Positions 51,601 through 60,099 of a stretch of DNA of 64,000 bases are shown piece after piece. The stretch covers positions 930,001 to 994,000 of the forward strand of contig BCHS01000002.1 in the NCBI GenBank assembly GCA_039545275.1, given 5' to 3'. This stretch comes from Pseudomicrostroma phylloplanum (taxonomy: Eukaryota > Basidiomycota > Exobasidiomycetes > Microstromatales). The notes beneath the pieces were generated by a model. The model worked only from the letters and a program-made list of their open reading frames with translations. It did not search any database and was not told the DNA's origin. Made by a program: the position numbers and the translations under genes. Position 1 is the first letter of the stretch. Each line of letters opens with the position of its first letter.

Positions 51601-52386
51601 ATGTGCTGTACTTCGTCGGAAGTTACTGACCTCAATGCCACTATTCGTTGTTGCCACGATGCGCAAGTGTAGTGGAAGACCGAGGATGGCTCCCTTGCCT
51701 ACGCGCTTGTACTTGGGTATCTGGCTAGCCTCTGGGCCTCCATAGCGCGAGGCTATCCCGTCGCCACGAACATCATAAGAACCTCCATTCCAGTCCTGAG
51801 TGACTGCTTTGATCAAGGAAAGGGACCACGAGGAAGACTCGGAATCTCCGGGGCTCTTGACAGACAGGGTATTATCGGCAGAGTCGTAGCGCCCCCTGCT
51901 GTTCGCAGAAGGCATTCGCTGACTCTCGCGTACTTCCAGGTGCGAGGTAGAGTAAGCTGTAGAAGCTTGTTTGGAGCCTGCAGCGACCGTATCTCTTGAC
52001 CTGTAGTCTATGGCTTTCCGATCCGTACTATGCTCAGCATGCTCCCGCCGGTGCCGCGATCGGTGCCGCTCATCTCTGTCCTCCCCGCTGTGCTCCCCTC
52101 TGATCGACCTCCGCTCTCCCCTCTCGCCTTTTCGTGGGTCTCTGTCTCCTCGGGTCTCGTCTCCTGAGTCTGTACCGCTCCTCCTGCGATGACTTCGCCC
52201 GCTGTCGCGCTGACGGTCTAGAGCACGGTCGTCGTATGCACTTCGATGTCTGTGCCTGCGATGCTCCTCCTCCTCCTCCTCAGGACGATGCCGCCTGCGC
52301 TTCTTGTCGTGCTTCGAGGTCGAGGCCTCCGGCTCAGTTGTCTGTGGGAGCTCGAAAGAGGAGAATGATGGAACTTGAGAAGGCAT
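48616..52386 (-). CDS. NRDE2: NRDE2 family protein (HAT-repeat, nuclear RNA silencing/splicing factor)
   Basis: Large single-exon gene, 1,256 residues; ATG at 52386 (MPSQVPSFSSFELPQ). NRDE2 proteins bind the MTR4 exosome helicase and affect splicing and nuclear RNAi. The N-terminal 120 residues are Arg/His/Ser/Glu/Asp-rich (RS-like). They are followed by the NRDE2 entry motif QDWNGGSYDVRGDGIASRYG with IPKYKRVGKGAILGLP. Past residue 350, DRKIRFREADQRTRSHPADI and RAWLALADLQQQIVG begin a helical HAT/TPR-like array running to the end, with IEFCFSLQLRLCELLQRAGY, FLISGLPVADRLLALRNFAQ and VKTSNVLWTLYLSFEVRT. A basic RD-rich loop (QQGRDRRDRDRNRNHDRRGG) interrupts the last repeats. No intron is apparent, unusual for a gene this long here. 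Confidence 0.9.
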   Translation of the reverse strand: MPSQVPSFSSFELPQTTEPEASTSKHDKKRRRHRPEEEEEEHRRHRHRSAYDDRALDRQRDSGRSHRRRSGTDSGDETRGDRDPRKGERGERRSIRGEHSGEDRDERHRSRHRREHAEHSTDRKAIDYRSRDTVAAGSKQASTAYSTSHLEVRESQRMPSANSRGRYDSADNTLSVKSPGDSESSSWSLSLIKAVTQDWNGGSYDVRGDGIASRYGGPEASQIPKYKRVGKGAILGLPLHLRIVATTNSGIEVSNFRRSTAHASNAQALHQSLRPARRRITPSAGGSAFGGGQEDYVRLEAVARRSSSSNARMADPFQIAAGGVPSDEEHTSSSCCDTDDEQPRDGIEQDDRKIRFREADQRTRSHPADIRAWLALADLQQQIVGGGSYQQGQSFRKRGGAARKTIAEVQLSVLDKGQRAHAGNAASIVLGLARLQVVISGSLWDDVKVETEFRRLLDSKLDKHTGDGLRQAQAVWAQYLAWKPTSAFATLTDISDSYAEALRFIATFGPANAIEFCFSLQLRLCELLQRAGYSARAFAILQAQLELTLVPFSSGEEAKDKLERHWDSEEPRIGEGGAVLQAGEVSEKPVERARTASPSTSRQGQRNRGSPLDQWVATQGELAHLRQRPARTDDPPIYSAGEGEVDPFSVVLFSDIRPFLISGLPVADRLLALRNFAQYFSLGTTDGRTGLSHVIDRPVLKHIATQEWSARFWPSSLQLQHAFRPEVDDVEFEPEEQPRLRDPWACPLISTTRPLNSLAFSRKEPSSPLATADVKWLTLMLEQLPASTDEEQGAISAFQLAMAARTGDASILDDSSRKPSDGDDCADLARARVFALHESPLSLSPELGLGVVDVVEYHIGLGQPDVALRILEKAVANGYRYVSGDESVHVTVAQKLKARRYYSNIAEGVDRDASPASLAALVSAAWYHYLVGPPEQCLAATLKYDGVVNSVASDRTHHLCEARLRIVWYHLSQERPIYRPADVRRVLVESIKLFPHDLTFLALLAAHESRFKIEGVVRRTLEDHVLQPLEQAADSRLLSLASVVEDQEGEGPFRLEQEAESSWLMAIYIELHLNREVVNSNLVRSLFERAVHQKVTKTSNVLWTLYLSFEVRTASKALADLQRQKQQGRDRRDRDRNRNHDRRGGAKPQTPLVSLRTQQKLFNRAKAVFYRALSACPLDRDMYLQAYEYPFRLGFSAEELRQIYSVMDDERELRVYGRIEGLLQMMEKAERGGEEAGEGDETDDEDEGSGGDRVQV

Positions 52387-52576
52387 CACCCGCCTCTACC
52401 TCAAGGTGATGATGGTCATTGGTAGGACTCGAAAGGAATGACTGCCTCCTGCCATTCGATTGTGTTTCCGTTTCTCCACACGCAACACGGAAAGGGAGAT
52501 TCTCGCGTTTTGATGCTCTTCTTCTTGGTCCTCTACTCTCCCTAAGGGTCCTCTCCAACCTGACATTGAGCTCATC
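52387..52576. promoter_or_regulatory. Compact divergent promoter: NRDE2 (-) / CWC27 (+)
   Basis: 190 bp between start codons, the shortest divergent spacing in the window; both products act on nuclear pre-mRNA. Confidence 0.5.
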
Positions 52577-54430
52577 ATGTCCAATATCTACGTCACAGAG
52601 CCTCCAACGAGCGGCAAGATCTTACTCTCTACGTCTAAGGGGGACATCGAGGTAGAGCTATGGGCCAGGGAAGCCCCAAAGGCGGTGCGGAATATCATTG
52701 CCCTAGCAATGGAAGGCTACTATGACAATATGATCTGGCATCGGATAGTACCTGGCTTCTGTATACAAACAGGAGATCCCACTGGTACAGGTACCGGAGG
52801 TGAGTGCTGCGAAGGTGCTCAAGTGAAGCAAGTGGTGAACTAATACTGAGGCTCGTGACTCACGACCCTTTTCACGTCATTCAGGTGAATCATTCTATGG
52901 AGAACCCTTCGAGGATGAGCCGCATCAAAGGCTACGGTTCACCCGGCGTGGCCTGCTTGCCATGGCAAACCCAGGAGAGCATAATATGAACGAGAGTCAG
53001 TTCTTTGTGAGTAGCGCCGTGTGTGATGCCAGAGGATGCGAAGAGGCCCCGGCTAATTACGCCTACCCCATCTCAGATCACCCTCGATGCTACCCCCGAG
53101 CTCACTGCCAAGCACACAATCTTCGGTCGGATATCAGGCCCGACTATATATAACGTCCTCAGCCTGGCCGAAGTCGAGCTCTCCCCTACCGAGCCGGATC
53201 GACCTCTCTACCCGCCAAAGCTGCACACGATCAAAGTTCTCGAGAACCCGTTCGATGACATTGTGCCTAGAATCACGAGGGAAGAGAAGATGGCTCAGGA
53301 GGCCAACAGGCGTAAAGCACGAGCTGAGGCTGGAAAGAGACGAGAGAAGGTCAAGAAGTGAGTGCAGACACCAATGGCTCAATAGAAGCTAGCTGAGACC
53401 CAATTCTCCTACAACTCCTCGTTCTCCCAGAAACACTGGCCTCCTGTCATTCGGTGAGGCTGAAGAGGCTGAGGATGATGGCCGCTTCAAGGGCCCTAAG
53501 AGCAGCCATGATCTCTTGAACAACGACAAGAGACTGCGTAAAGAGGCTGCGTCTCCTGTCGTCGCGTCGCCGATACCGACTCCTCCTGCCCCTCCTGCTA
53601 ATGGCGGGAGTAGCAGCAAGCAGCGTACGGAGGCCCGTCCAGACGAAGCCAAGCAGAAGAAGTCGAAGCAGACCACTGAGACGTCGATCGACCTCTCGCG
53701 CATCAGGGCAGACCATGAGGAATCGAAAGCGTCGAAGGATGCTCAAGCTCAGATTCAAGAGCTTGAGGACAGCATACGAGGTCTGTCAAAGCGAAAGAGC
53801 GAAGGCCAAGACGAGGCGGAAAGGAGGAAAAAGATCAACAAAGGAAAGCAGCTGTTAGAGGAGGCTAGGATGAAGTATGCCAATTCAAAGGCATCTGCAA
53901 AGGGAAAAGGCAAGGAGAGCGAGACAATGGATCTTCTCAAGAAGTTCCAGGCTGATCGGAGGAGAGATGAGAAGGCGAAGCAAGCAGAGGACGCCAAGAA
54001 GAATCGGACAGCAGCACCCCTCGAGGACGACGAAGAGGAGTACGAAGCAGGCATGAGGGAGTACGGCGCAAGTGACGAAGAAGGAGACGACGACAAGGAC
54101 TGGCGCAGCCACCGCTTCGACTTCGGCGGCAAGCAAGTCAACGAGGACAAGTACACCTCGGACACGTACGTCACCCTCGACCCTCGCGATACCTCTTCCT
54201 CTGCTGCTGCTTCCCTCGGTTTTGGGAGTGGTGATGCCCAGAAGAAGGCGAGGGAGGAGGCGCTCAAGTCTTCGGGTAGGAAAGGGAGGGACTTTGTAGA
54301 TGAGAGAAAGTGGGATCAGAGGAGGGATGGTAGGCAGGATCGGGATAGAGGTGGGCGAGGAGACTACAAATCAAGTGGGAGGCAGGAAGAGAGGGAAGAA
54401 GCCAGACCGAGAGATATCGAGAGGTGGTGA
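52577..54430 (+). CDS. CWC27: Spliceosome-associated cyclophilin CWC27
   Basis: Cyclophilin-fold protein of the activated spliceosome, partner of CWC22/eIF4A3 in relatives; nuclear, 541 residues. Exons are 52577-52799, 52885-53006, 53077-53357 and 53431-54430. The cyclophilin domain (1 to about 175) reads SNIYVTEPPTSGKILLSTSK, WHRIVPGFCIQTGDPTGTGT, GGESFYGEPFEDEPHQRLRF, NESQFFITLDATPELTAKHT, IFGRI. The position of the active-site Trp is Glu (TPELTAKH), as in other CWC27 proteins, so prolyl-isomerase activity is probably absent. The C-terminal part is charged and helical (EEKMAQEANRRKARAEAGKR, RIRADHEESKASKDAQAQIQ), with acidic and basic tracts and the conserved DWRSHRFDFGG. It is divergent from NRDE2 and convergent with the PABA synthase gene. 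Confidence 0.95.
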
Positions 54431-54550
54431 TTCGTTCAGTGGTGAGGGGGTCTGTGAACAAAGCTTGTGTAATATTAATCGGATGACAATGAAGGGATAT
54501 GAGTCTAATTACAAGCGCCCGAATGATCTATCGAGCAGCGTCTTTCTACC

Positions 54551-57154
54551 TCAACTTAAGTCTACTTCTGCCAGGGCAGAGACCTTCTGCAGTACCTCCT
54601 CCCACTCTCTATCCGCATCGGATAGGTACGTGATCGCTCCGCCAGCCCCGATCGAGATCTTCCCGTCCTGCTCCACGACGGCAGTGCGAATGACTACGGA
54701 GAAGTCGGCCGCCCCGTCGACTCCGATCCATCCAAGAGCGCCAGAATAGACGCCTCTGGGTCTGTGTTGCAGTCTCCACTCCTTCCCCTCGGCCGCACGA
54801 CTCTTTCCCTCGAGTCGCTCCAGCAGCGTGACGCTGCGTCGCTTCGGCGCTCCGGTCATGGAGCCGGGAGGGAAACATCTGCGGAGCGCCTCCACCGGCC
54901 CGATGTCCTTCTTTGCCACGCCCTGCACCGTCGTCACGAGCTGGTGGACGCTCTCGTAGCTTTCCACCTGCATGAGCGTGGGGACTCTCACAGAGGAGGG
55001 CAGGCAGAAGGACATCAGGTCCGCCCGGATCAGGTCTACGATCATCAGGTTCTCGGCACGCTCCTTGGGGTCGGCCTCGAGCTTGGCCCGACGGAGAGCG
55101 TCCTCTTGCTCGGCCCAGAGGGGCCCTTTCTGGGCGAGGAGGTTGGCATCCCCACGCCCGAAACCAGCTCGAGGGAGGGTGCCCTTGATGGGCTTCATCT
55201 CCACCTTGCCCTCCGCCGTCATCGAGAGGAATCGCTCCGGAGAGGTGCTTAGGATCACCTTGTCGCCAGTAGGGCCAGTACGAAGATCGATGAATGCCGA
55301 GTACGGCGCTGGGTTCTTGGCCCGCAGAGCTCGATAGATGGTAAAGGGATCTTTCGCCTCGTTCGAAGACAGCTGCCCTACGAACTGCGTCGTCAGACAA
55401 AGCTCATAGCTCTCTCCTTGCGCAATCAGCGCCCTTGCGGCCTCCACCTTCGCCTTGTAGTCATTCGGCGAGTCGAGAGGGCGAAGGGGCGGCAGAGCTA
55501 TCCTACTTGCAGGCAGTGCGGAAACCTTTCCTTTTGCTAGAGCCGATAGGGCCTCCTGGACCCTTCCAATCCAAGCGTGCGCTTCTCCAGCGGTCAAGCC
55601 AACATCCCTGCCCCGAATGCGACACAGCTCCTGCAACAGAGACCCGCCCGTCCGCACCCCTCCCTGATGCTCCTCATTGCGGACTAGCACAGACGCACAC
55701 CAGCGGCTGTGTAGATGGTCATATCGCAACACAGCCTCGCAGAAACCAAAGATAGAAGCTGCAGCGCTGCCCTGAGGATCGGAGGCTGAAGCAGAGATTG
55801 TTTCGTCCTCTTCCAGGCCTAACGACTCGTCCTTCATTTCGAAGCCCCAGCTACCGACGAAGCCGGTGCGGAAGCGATTCGAGTCAGGTGCTGACTTGGT
55901 TTGCTCGACCCCAGTCGCATGCCGCAACTCCTTCTGAAGCGCATTCATGAATGCCCAGAAGCTCGGGCATCCTTCTGCGTCCACCCTAGCCGGAGATGCA
56001 GATAAGGTCGGCTCGGCGAGCGTCACCTCGCTTGTAGATCTCTGATATGACAACGTGAAGCTCGGCTGGGACATGTAAGAGTTCTTTGCTTGCGGGTCGC
56101 CTCTTCGAGCCGAATCGAGCCAAATAGAGCCGGAGCCGTTCGAGCGAAAGAGGCTGTTGAAGATGGCTTCCTCATGACCTGGCATGGATGCAACAGACTC
56201 TGCCGGCTCAAAGACATGCTCCAGCACCCGGAGTGGTGGTTGAGCAGTCGTATAGAAGCCATTAGTCTCGCTGCCGCTTGCAGCAGCTACGTATCTCTGG
56301 CCCTCAACGACGATTGGCGAAGGTATACCAAAGCTGCTCGAGGAAGCGAAGGTAGGCGTTGGGGTCGAAGAGAAAGATGACGATACACATCCTTGCGTCA
56401 GCTGGAGGAAGTTGTTCAAGATTATTGCTCCAGCTTGAGACTCGATCGACTCAGGGTGAAATTGCACACCCCACAAAGGGAGGGTTTTATGCGCTACACC
56501 CATGATCGATCTCTCGGAGGTGACCATATGCGGCGAGGTGGCTCTGCTGCGCATTAGGTCCGAGGATGGACAGGGCGTCGCAACTGTGTTCGGGAGATCA
56601 TCGGCGTATGCAGTGATTTCCAGACAATCTGGCAGATCTTCGGACTCGATGGTCAGACTGTTGTACCGCGTCACCATCGTGCCTGCCATCACTCCTTCAA
56701 AGAGCCCGCTGCCAGCCTGTTGGCCATCTGGAAAGCGCAGCTGGCTCGAAGTACCATGTTGAATAGACTGTGCCCTCTTCACGGAACCGCCGAAGGCCAC
56801 GGAGATGCCCTGATGGCCCAAGCAAACCCCAAGGGTCGGTATTCCATAGAGCTCTGCCCTCTGCAGAAATTCGAGGCCAAAGCCAAAATCTGCACTCTTG
56901 TCTGGCGAGCCAGGTCCTGGTGAGAGGATGACCGCATCAAAGTGCGGTAGCAGCCTGTGCTGGAACTCTTCTTGCGAGGACAGAAGACGATGTGTATGCG
57001 GCAGGACGACGACTCTGTGCGACAGCTCTTCGTCAGAGCCGCCTGCTATTGTGGAGAGGAGTGAGAGGATGTTGAGGGTATATGAGTCAAAATGGTCGAC
57101 GATGAGGATGCGGGGCAAGGACCGAGCGGTCCCGTTCGGGACGGCGCCTGCCAT
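54551..57154 (-). CDS. ABZ1: Bifunctional 4-amino-4-deoxychorismate synthase (PABA synthase, GATase + chorismate-binding)
   Basis: Fused PabA-PabB enzyme of folate biosynthesis that makes aminodeoxychorismate from chorismate and glutamine; cytosolic, 867 residues, single exon. ATG at 57154 (MAGAVPNGTARSLPRILIVD). The glutaminase domain (about 15-240) has HFDSYTLNILSLLS, VILSPGPGSP, the nucleophile Cys in LGVCLGHQG and the His/Glu in VQFHPESIES. A linker of about 250 residues includes degenerate PabB N-terminal parts (FVGSWGFEMKDESLGLEED). The chorismate domain is conserved: YELCLTTQFVGQL, VEMKPIKGTLPRAG with the active-site Lys of the PIKGT motif, AENLMIVDLIRADLMSF, YESVHQLVTTVQG, FPPGSMTGAPKRRS, RGVYSGALGWIG and IRTAVV. 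Fused PABA synthases are usual in fungi. Confidence 0.96.
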   Translation of the reverse strand: MAGAVPNGTARSLPRILIVDHFDSYTLNILSLLSTIAGGSDEELSHRVVVLPHTHRLLSSQEEFQHRLLPHFDAVILSPGPGSPDKSADFGFGLEFLQRAELYGIPTLGVCLGHQGISVAFGGSVKRAQSIQHGTSSQLRFPDGQQAGSGLFEGVMAGTMVTRYNSLTIESEDLPDCLEITAYADDLPNTVATPCPSSDLMRSRATSPHMVTSERSIMGVAHKTLPLWGVQFHPESIESQAGAIILNNFLQLTQGCVSSSFSSTPTPTFASSSSFGIPSPIVVEGQRYVAAASGSETNGFYTTAQPPLRVLEHVFEPAESVASMPGHEEAIFNSLFRSNGSGSIWLDSARRGDPQAKNSYMSQPSFTLSYQRSTSEVTLAEPTLSASPARVDAEGCPSFWAFMNALQKELRHATGVEQTKSAPDSNRFRTGFVGSWGFEMKDESLGLEEDETISASASDPQGSAAASIFGFCEAVLRYDHLHSRWCASVLVRNEEHQGGVRTGGSLLQELCRIRGRDVGLTAGEAHAWIGRVQEALSALAKGKVSALPASRIALPPLRPLDSPNDYKAKVEAARALIAQGESYELCLTTQFVGQLSSNEAKDPFTIYRALRAKNPAPYSAFIDLRTGPTGDKVILSTSPERFLSMTAEGKVEMKPIKGTLPRAGFGRGDANLLAQKGPLWAEQEDALRRAKLEADPKERAENLMIVDLIRADLMSFCLPSSVRVPTLMQVESYESVHQLVTTVQGVAKKDIGPVEALRRCFPPGSMTGAPKRRSVTLLERLEGKSRAAEGKEWRLQHRPRGVYSGALGWIGVDGAADFSVVIRTAVVEQDGKISIGAGGAITYLSDADREWEEVLQKVSALAEVDLS

Positions 57155-57388
57155 GATGTTTGACACAGGCGAGCAGCCGAAGCAAGACTACTCAGTAGCA
57201 CTTGTCTCCATGCCTCCTCCGTCAGGGGTAGACGCTGATATCGCAGAGCAACGGATAGGAAGAAGTCAACCTTGTCCTGGCTGACATCCGAACAGATTTT
57301 GGCCCGGAAGCGGGAAGCGAAGCGGAAAGGGAGAAATGCTCCTTCTCTCCACTTTTAGACTATATTTGTCTAGTAGAGCATCAATGCT
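57155..57388. promoter_or_regulatory. Divergent promoter: ABZ1 (-) / DPH7 (+)
   Basis: 234 bp between start codons; A/T-richer near 57350-57385. Nothing assigned. Confidence 0.4.
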
Positions 57389-59042
57389 ATGAGGAAAGGT
57401 GAGCAGGTGGGAGGCAGAGTCAGAGTAAATCTAGAGGTAGCAGCTCAAAGTTTCACCTTGTTTTGCACGCTTGTTGCCAGCGGAAGCTTTAGCGACGGTG
57501 TCACTGCCAGAGTGTGCCGACTCGATTGAGTCACACCCTTGGCTGGACAATGTCTTCGCATTGGCTACCTACCAGGTCGACCAGCAAGAGGTAGATAGGG
57601 AGCTAGGCAATAGCAAGATTGACCAAGATGGAGAGCCGGAGGCCAGCTCCTCCTCATCAAGTCCTCCTTATACGCGGAAGGGTCTGCTGCGTTTATACCA
57701 GGGGGCATTGCAGAGCGATGGGAGCGTAGACTGGTAAGTCGCTGGAGTTGCTGCGCCCCTGTCCACCCAGAAGCCAATACTGATAGCTTGAACGATTGCA
57801 GTCTGACAAAGTACGAAGAACAGACTGCAGCCATACTAGACACCAAATGGTCGCTGGCCTCGTTGTCCTCTAAATCTACGAGCAAAGGCCTGCTTGGAGT
57901 GGCAGACGCCAGCGGCCATGTCGCCTTGCACTCGCTGCAACAAGAGGCGGCCGCCAGTAGCTGGCAGTTGCCTCTGCTGGCAAAACTGCCCTTCAATGGC
58001 CACAAGTCCTTGATTCTTTCTTTAGATTGGAGCGATCGGATATCACACTACCCACCTAGCGCAGCTGCAGCAGCTCAGGTACAGGACGCTAGCTTGATCG
58101 TCAGCCAGAGTGACGGCTCTCTTGCCTGGCTGCCGAGTGTAGCAGCTGCTGTCAGTGCGGATGAAGCTACTTTGAAGAGCGCCATGGAGACGAGGTTTCC
58201 GCACGAAATTGCAGATGAGGAGGAGGAGCAAGAAGATGATGACGACGAGGACGACGAGGACGATGGAGACGACGCCGAGAAAGCATCATGGAGGCGGCCG
58301 TCAGATTGGCCGGAGAAGCCGATCGGCCTGGAGACATGGCATGCTCACGAACACGAGGCTTGGATAGCGGCTTTCGATGCTCACTCCGACGGTCGGATCA
58401 TCTGGAGTGGTAAGTCAGAGAGCATGCCGGTCGGAAATGCGGCTTGACATCTAATGCCCTGTTGCCTCCAAACCACCCCTCCACTCTCCAGGCGGCGACG
58501 ACCTGGCAATGAAAGGCTGGGATGTACGCACCCCAATCCGTCGTCGGCAACGCTCGGCCATCTTCACGAACCGTCGAGAGTTTCAAGGCGGCGTGACGAC
58601 AATGCAAAGTCATTGGGCAAGGGAGGGACTCTGGGCTGTGGGAAGCTACGACTCGAAGCTTCGCCTGTTCGAAGCGAGACTGCCCGCTCGCCCCCTTGCG
58701 ACGATTGAGCTGCCCGGTGGTATTTGGCGCCTCAAATGGCATCCCACGGATCCCTCGCTACTACTTGCGGGCTGTATGCATGGAGGCTTTGCCGTCGTCA
58801 GAGTGCCATGGCTGACAAGCTCCGCAGATAGTGACGGTGCAGACAAGTCTTCGCTCGAGATCCTCAGTAACTTTGAGGGCCATGAAAGTCTGGCCTATGG
58901 CTGCGACTGGGAAAGAGGCAGTACTGGAACAGTCAAAGAGTGGGCCACTGGTGCAAATGTCAGCTCCACAGACGGTATAGAGCCATCACTAGTCTACTCT
59001 TGCTCCTTCTATGACAAGAAGCTATGCTCTTGGTTGGCATGA
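57389..59042 (+). CDS. DPH7: Diphthine methyltransferase Dph7/Rrt2 (WD40)
   Basis: WD40 methylesterase that demethylates diphthine on eEF2 before the final amidation of diphthamide; cytosolic, 473 residues. Exons are 57389-57398, 57481-57733, 57802-58409 and 58492-59042. The 10-nt first exon supplies MRK and splices in phase to AEALATVSLPECADSIESHP; without it the frame has no ATG before the conserved WLDNVFALATYQV block. WD blocks include AILDTKWSLASLSS, LLGVADASGHVALHSL, LSLDWSD, LIVSQSDGSLAWLP and HEAWIAAFDAHSDGRIIWSG. The signature GGDDLAMKGWDVR crosses intron 3, followed by FQGGVTTMQSHWAREGLWAV, GSYDSKLRLFEAR, GGIWRLKWHP and LVYSCSFYDKKLCSWLA. An Asp/Glu run (about 230-255) is an insertion. 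The stop is 24 bp from that of the NDP-kinase gene. Confidence 0.93.
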
Positions 59043-59066
59043 TATGAATACAAAAGTCTTACAATG

Positions 59067-59659
59067 TCAGTCTACTTGGACGCCTGCCGCCATCTTCCTC
59101 GCCCGATCTAGCCACCACCGTGTATCCCAGCCTTCGAAGACCAGTCCCAGCTCTTTCTCAGCATTCTCGTTGCTATCTGACCCGTGGAAGCCGTTCCGAG
59201 TATCACCTAAGCCATAAGTGGCCCGCAGGCCGATGGGGTGGGGCTCCTCCCATTTGCCTCGGTAGACTTTCGTAGGACCCAACATGGCCCTCCAGCGCTG
59301 GATAGCATCGGGACCAGAGAGGGCCAGAGCCATCGAAGGACCTGATGTCATAGAGGTCACGAGACGAGGAAAGTAAAAGCGACCTTCGTGCTCCCCATAG
59401 AATTTAGTCGCTTCGGGGACGGTCCAGAACAGTTTCCTTGTCCGTACGACCTGTGAAGCAAGTGTGATGAAAGCGAATATTGGAGATCGTAAGCTGTCAA
59501 GCACTCAGAACAGGCCATGTTTATAACAGAATTGCTCACGTCCAAACCGCTCTTCTTGATGTGTCGAAGAATTGCGGAAACGTCCGGCTGATATGATACC
59601 ACGGTCGGCTTGAGCAGCGCGAGCGTGAGCTGGATCTCGCCTCTAGCAGGCGCGGCCAT
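59067..59659 (-). CDS. Nucleoside diphosphate kinase, NME6-like
   Basis: NDP-kinase-fold protein of 167 residues. Exons are 59540-59659 and 59067-59450. The sequence begins MAAPARGEIQLTLALLKPTV, continues VSAILRHIKKSGLDVVRTRK across the intron, FYGEHEGRFYFPRLVTSMTS, GPSMALALSGPDAIQRWRAM and LGPTKVYRGKWEEPHPIGLR. The active-site motif with the phospho-His is NGFHGSDSNENAEKELGLVF. The LRATYG plus HGSDS spacing and the short C-terminal helix resemble NME6 more than the housekeeping NDK. In animals NME6 is mitochondrial; no strong presequence is visible here. The catalytic His is present, but activity is variable in this subfamily. Confidence 0.9.
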
Positions 59660-60099
59660 GATGCCTCACTTCGTCAAGAGGTCCTCTTGCTAGGCCCTTC
59701 AGACGTCTAATTACAACTTCATCTAGCTCGCGGCAGATGCGTCACTTCGTGGTGCATTGGCGGTGAGGCAGCAAGGAAACGGAAGCGAGGCAGCCTGCTC
59801 CCGCCAATCGAGGTTGTGGAGCTCGGAAGCATCCGACCTCCCCACCCGCGACTCACTCATCCGCAACGCCTATAGCCGTCGCTCTCATAGCTTAGAGGGC
59901 ACACAGAGGTGTAAACATCCCGCCTGTCTGTATTCTTGTCCTGGCGACATCATCTACCACATTCAACAAGGAGCGTCGAGGTGCGGTCGCTTGGAGCTAG
60001 GTAGCAACACCATCTCCTTCCAAGCAGCTTCCGGCTTCACCCTCTCAGCACACGGCCTGCCCCCCATCCTCTTTGGCCTGTCCTAGTCTCGCTTCGGCC
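59660..60099. promoter_or_regulatory. Divergent promoter: NDP kinase (-) / SPT20 (+)
   Basis: 440 bp between start codons; no motif assigned. Confidence 0.4.
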
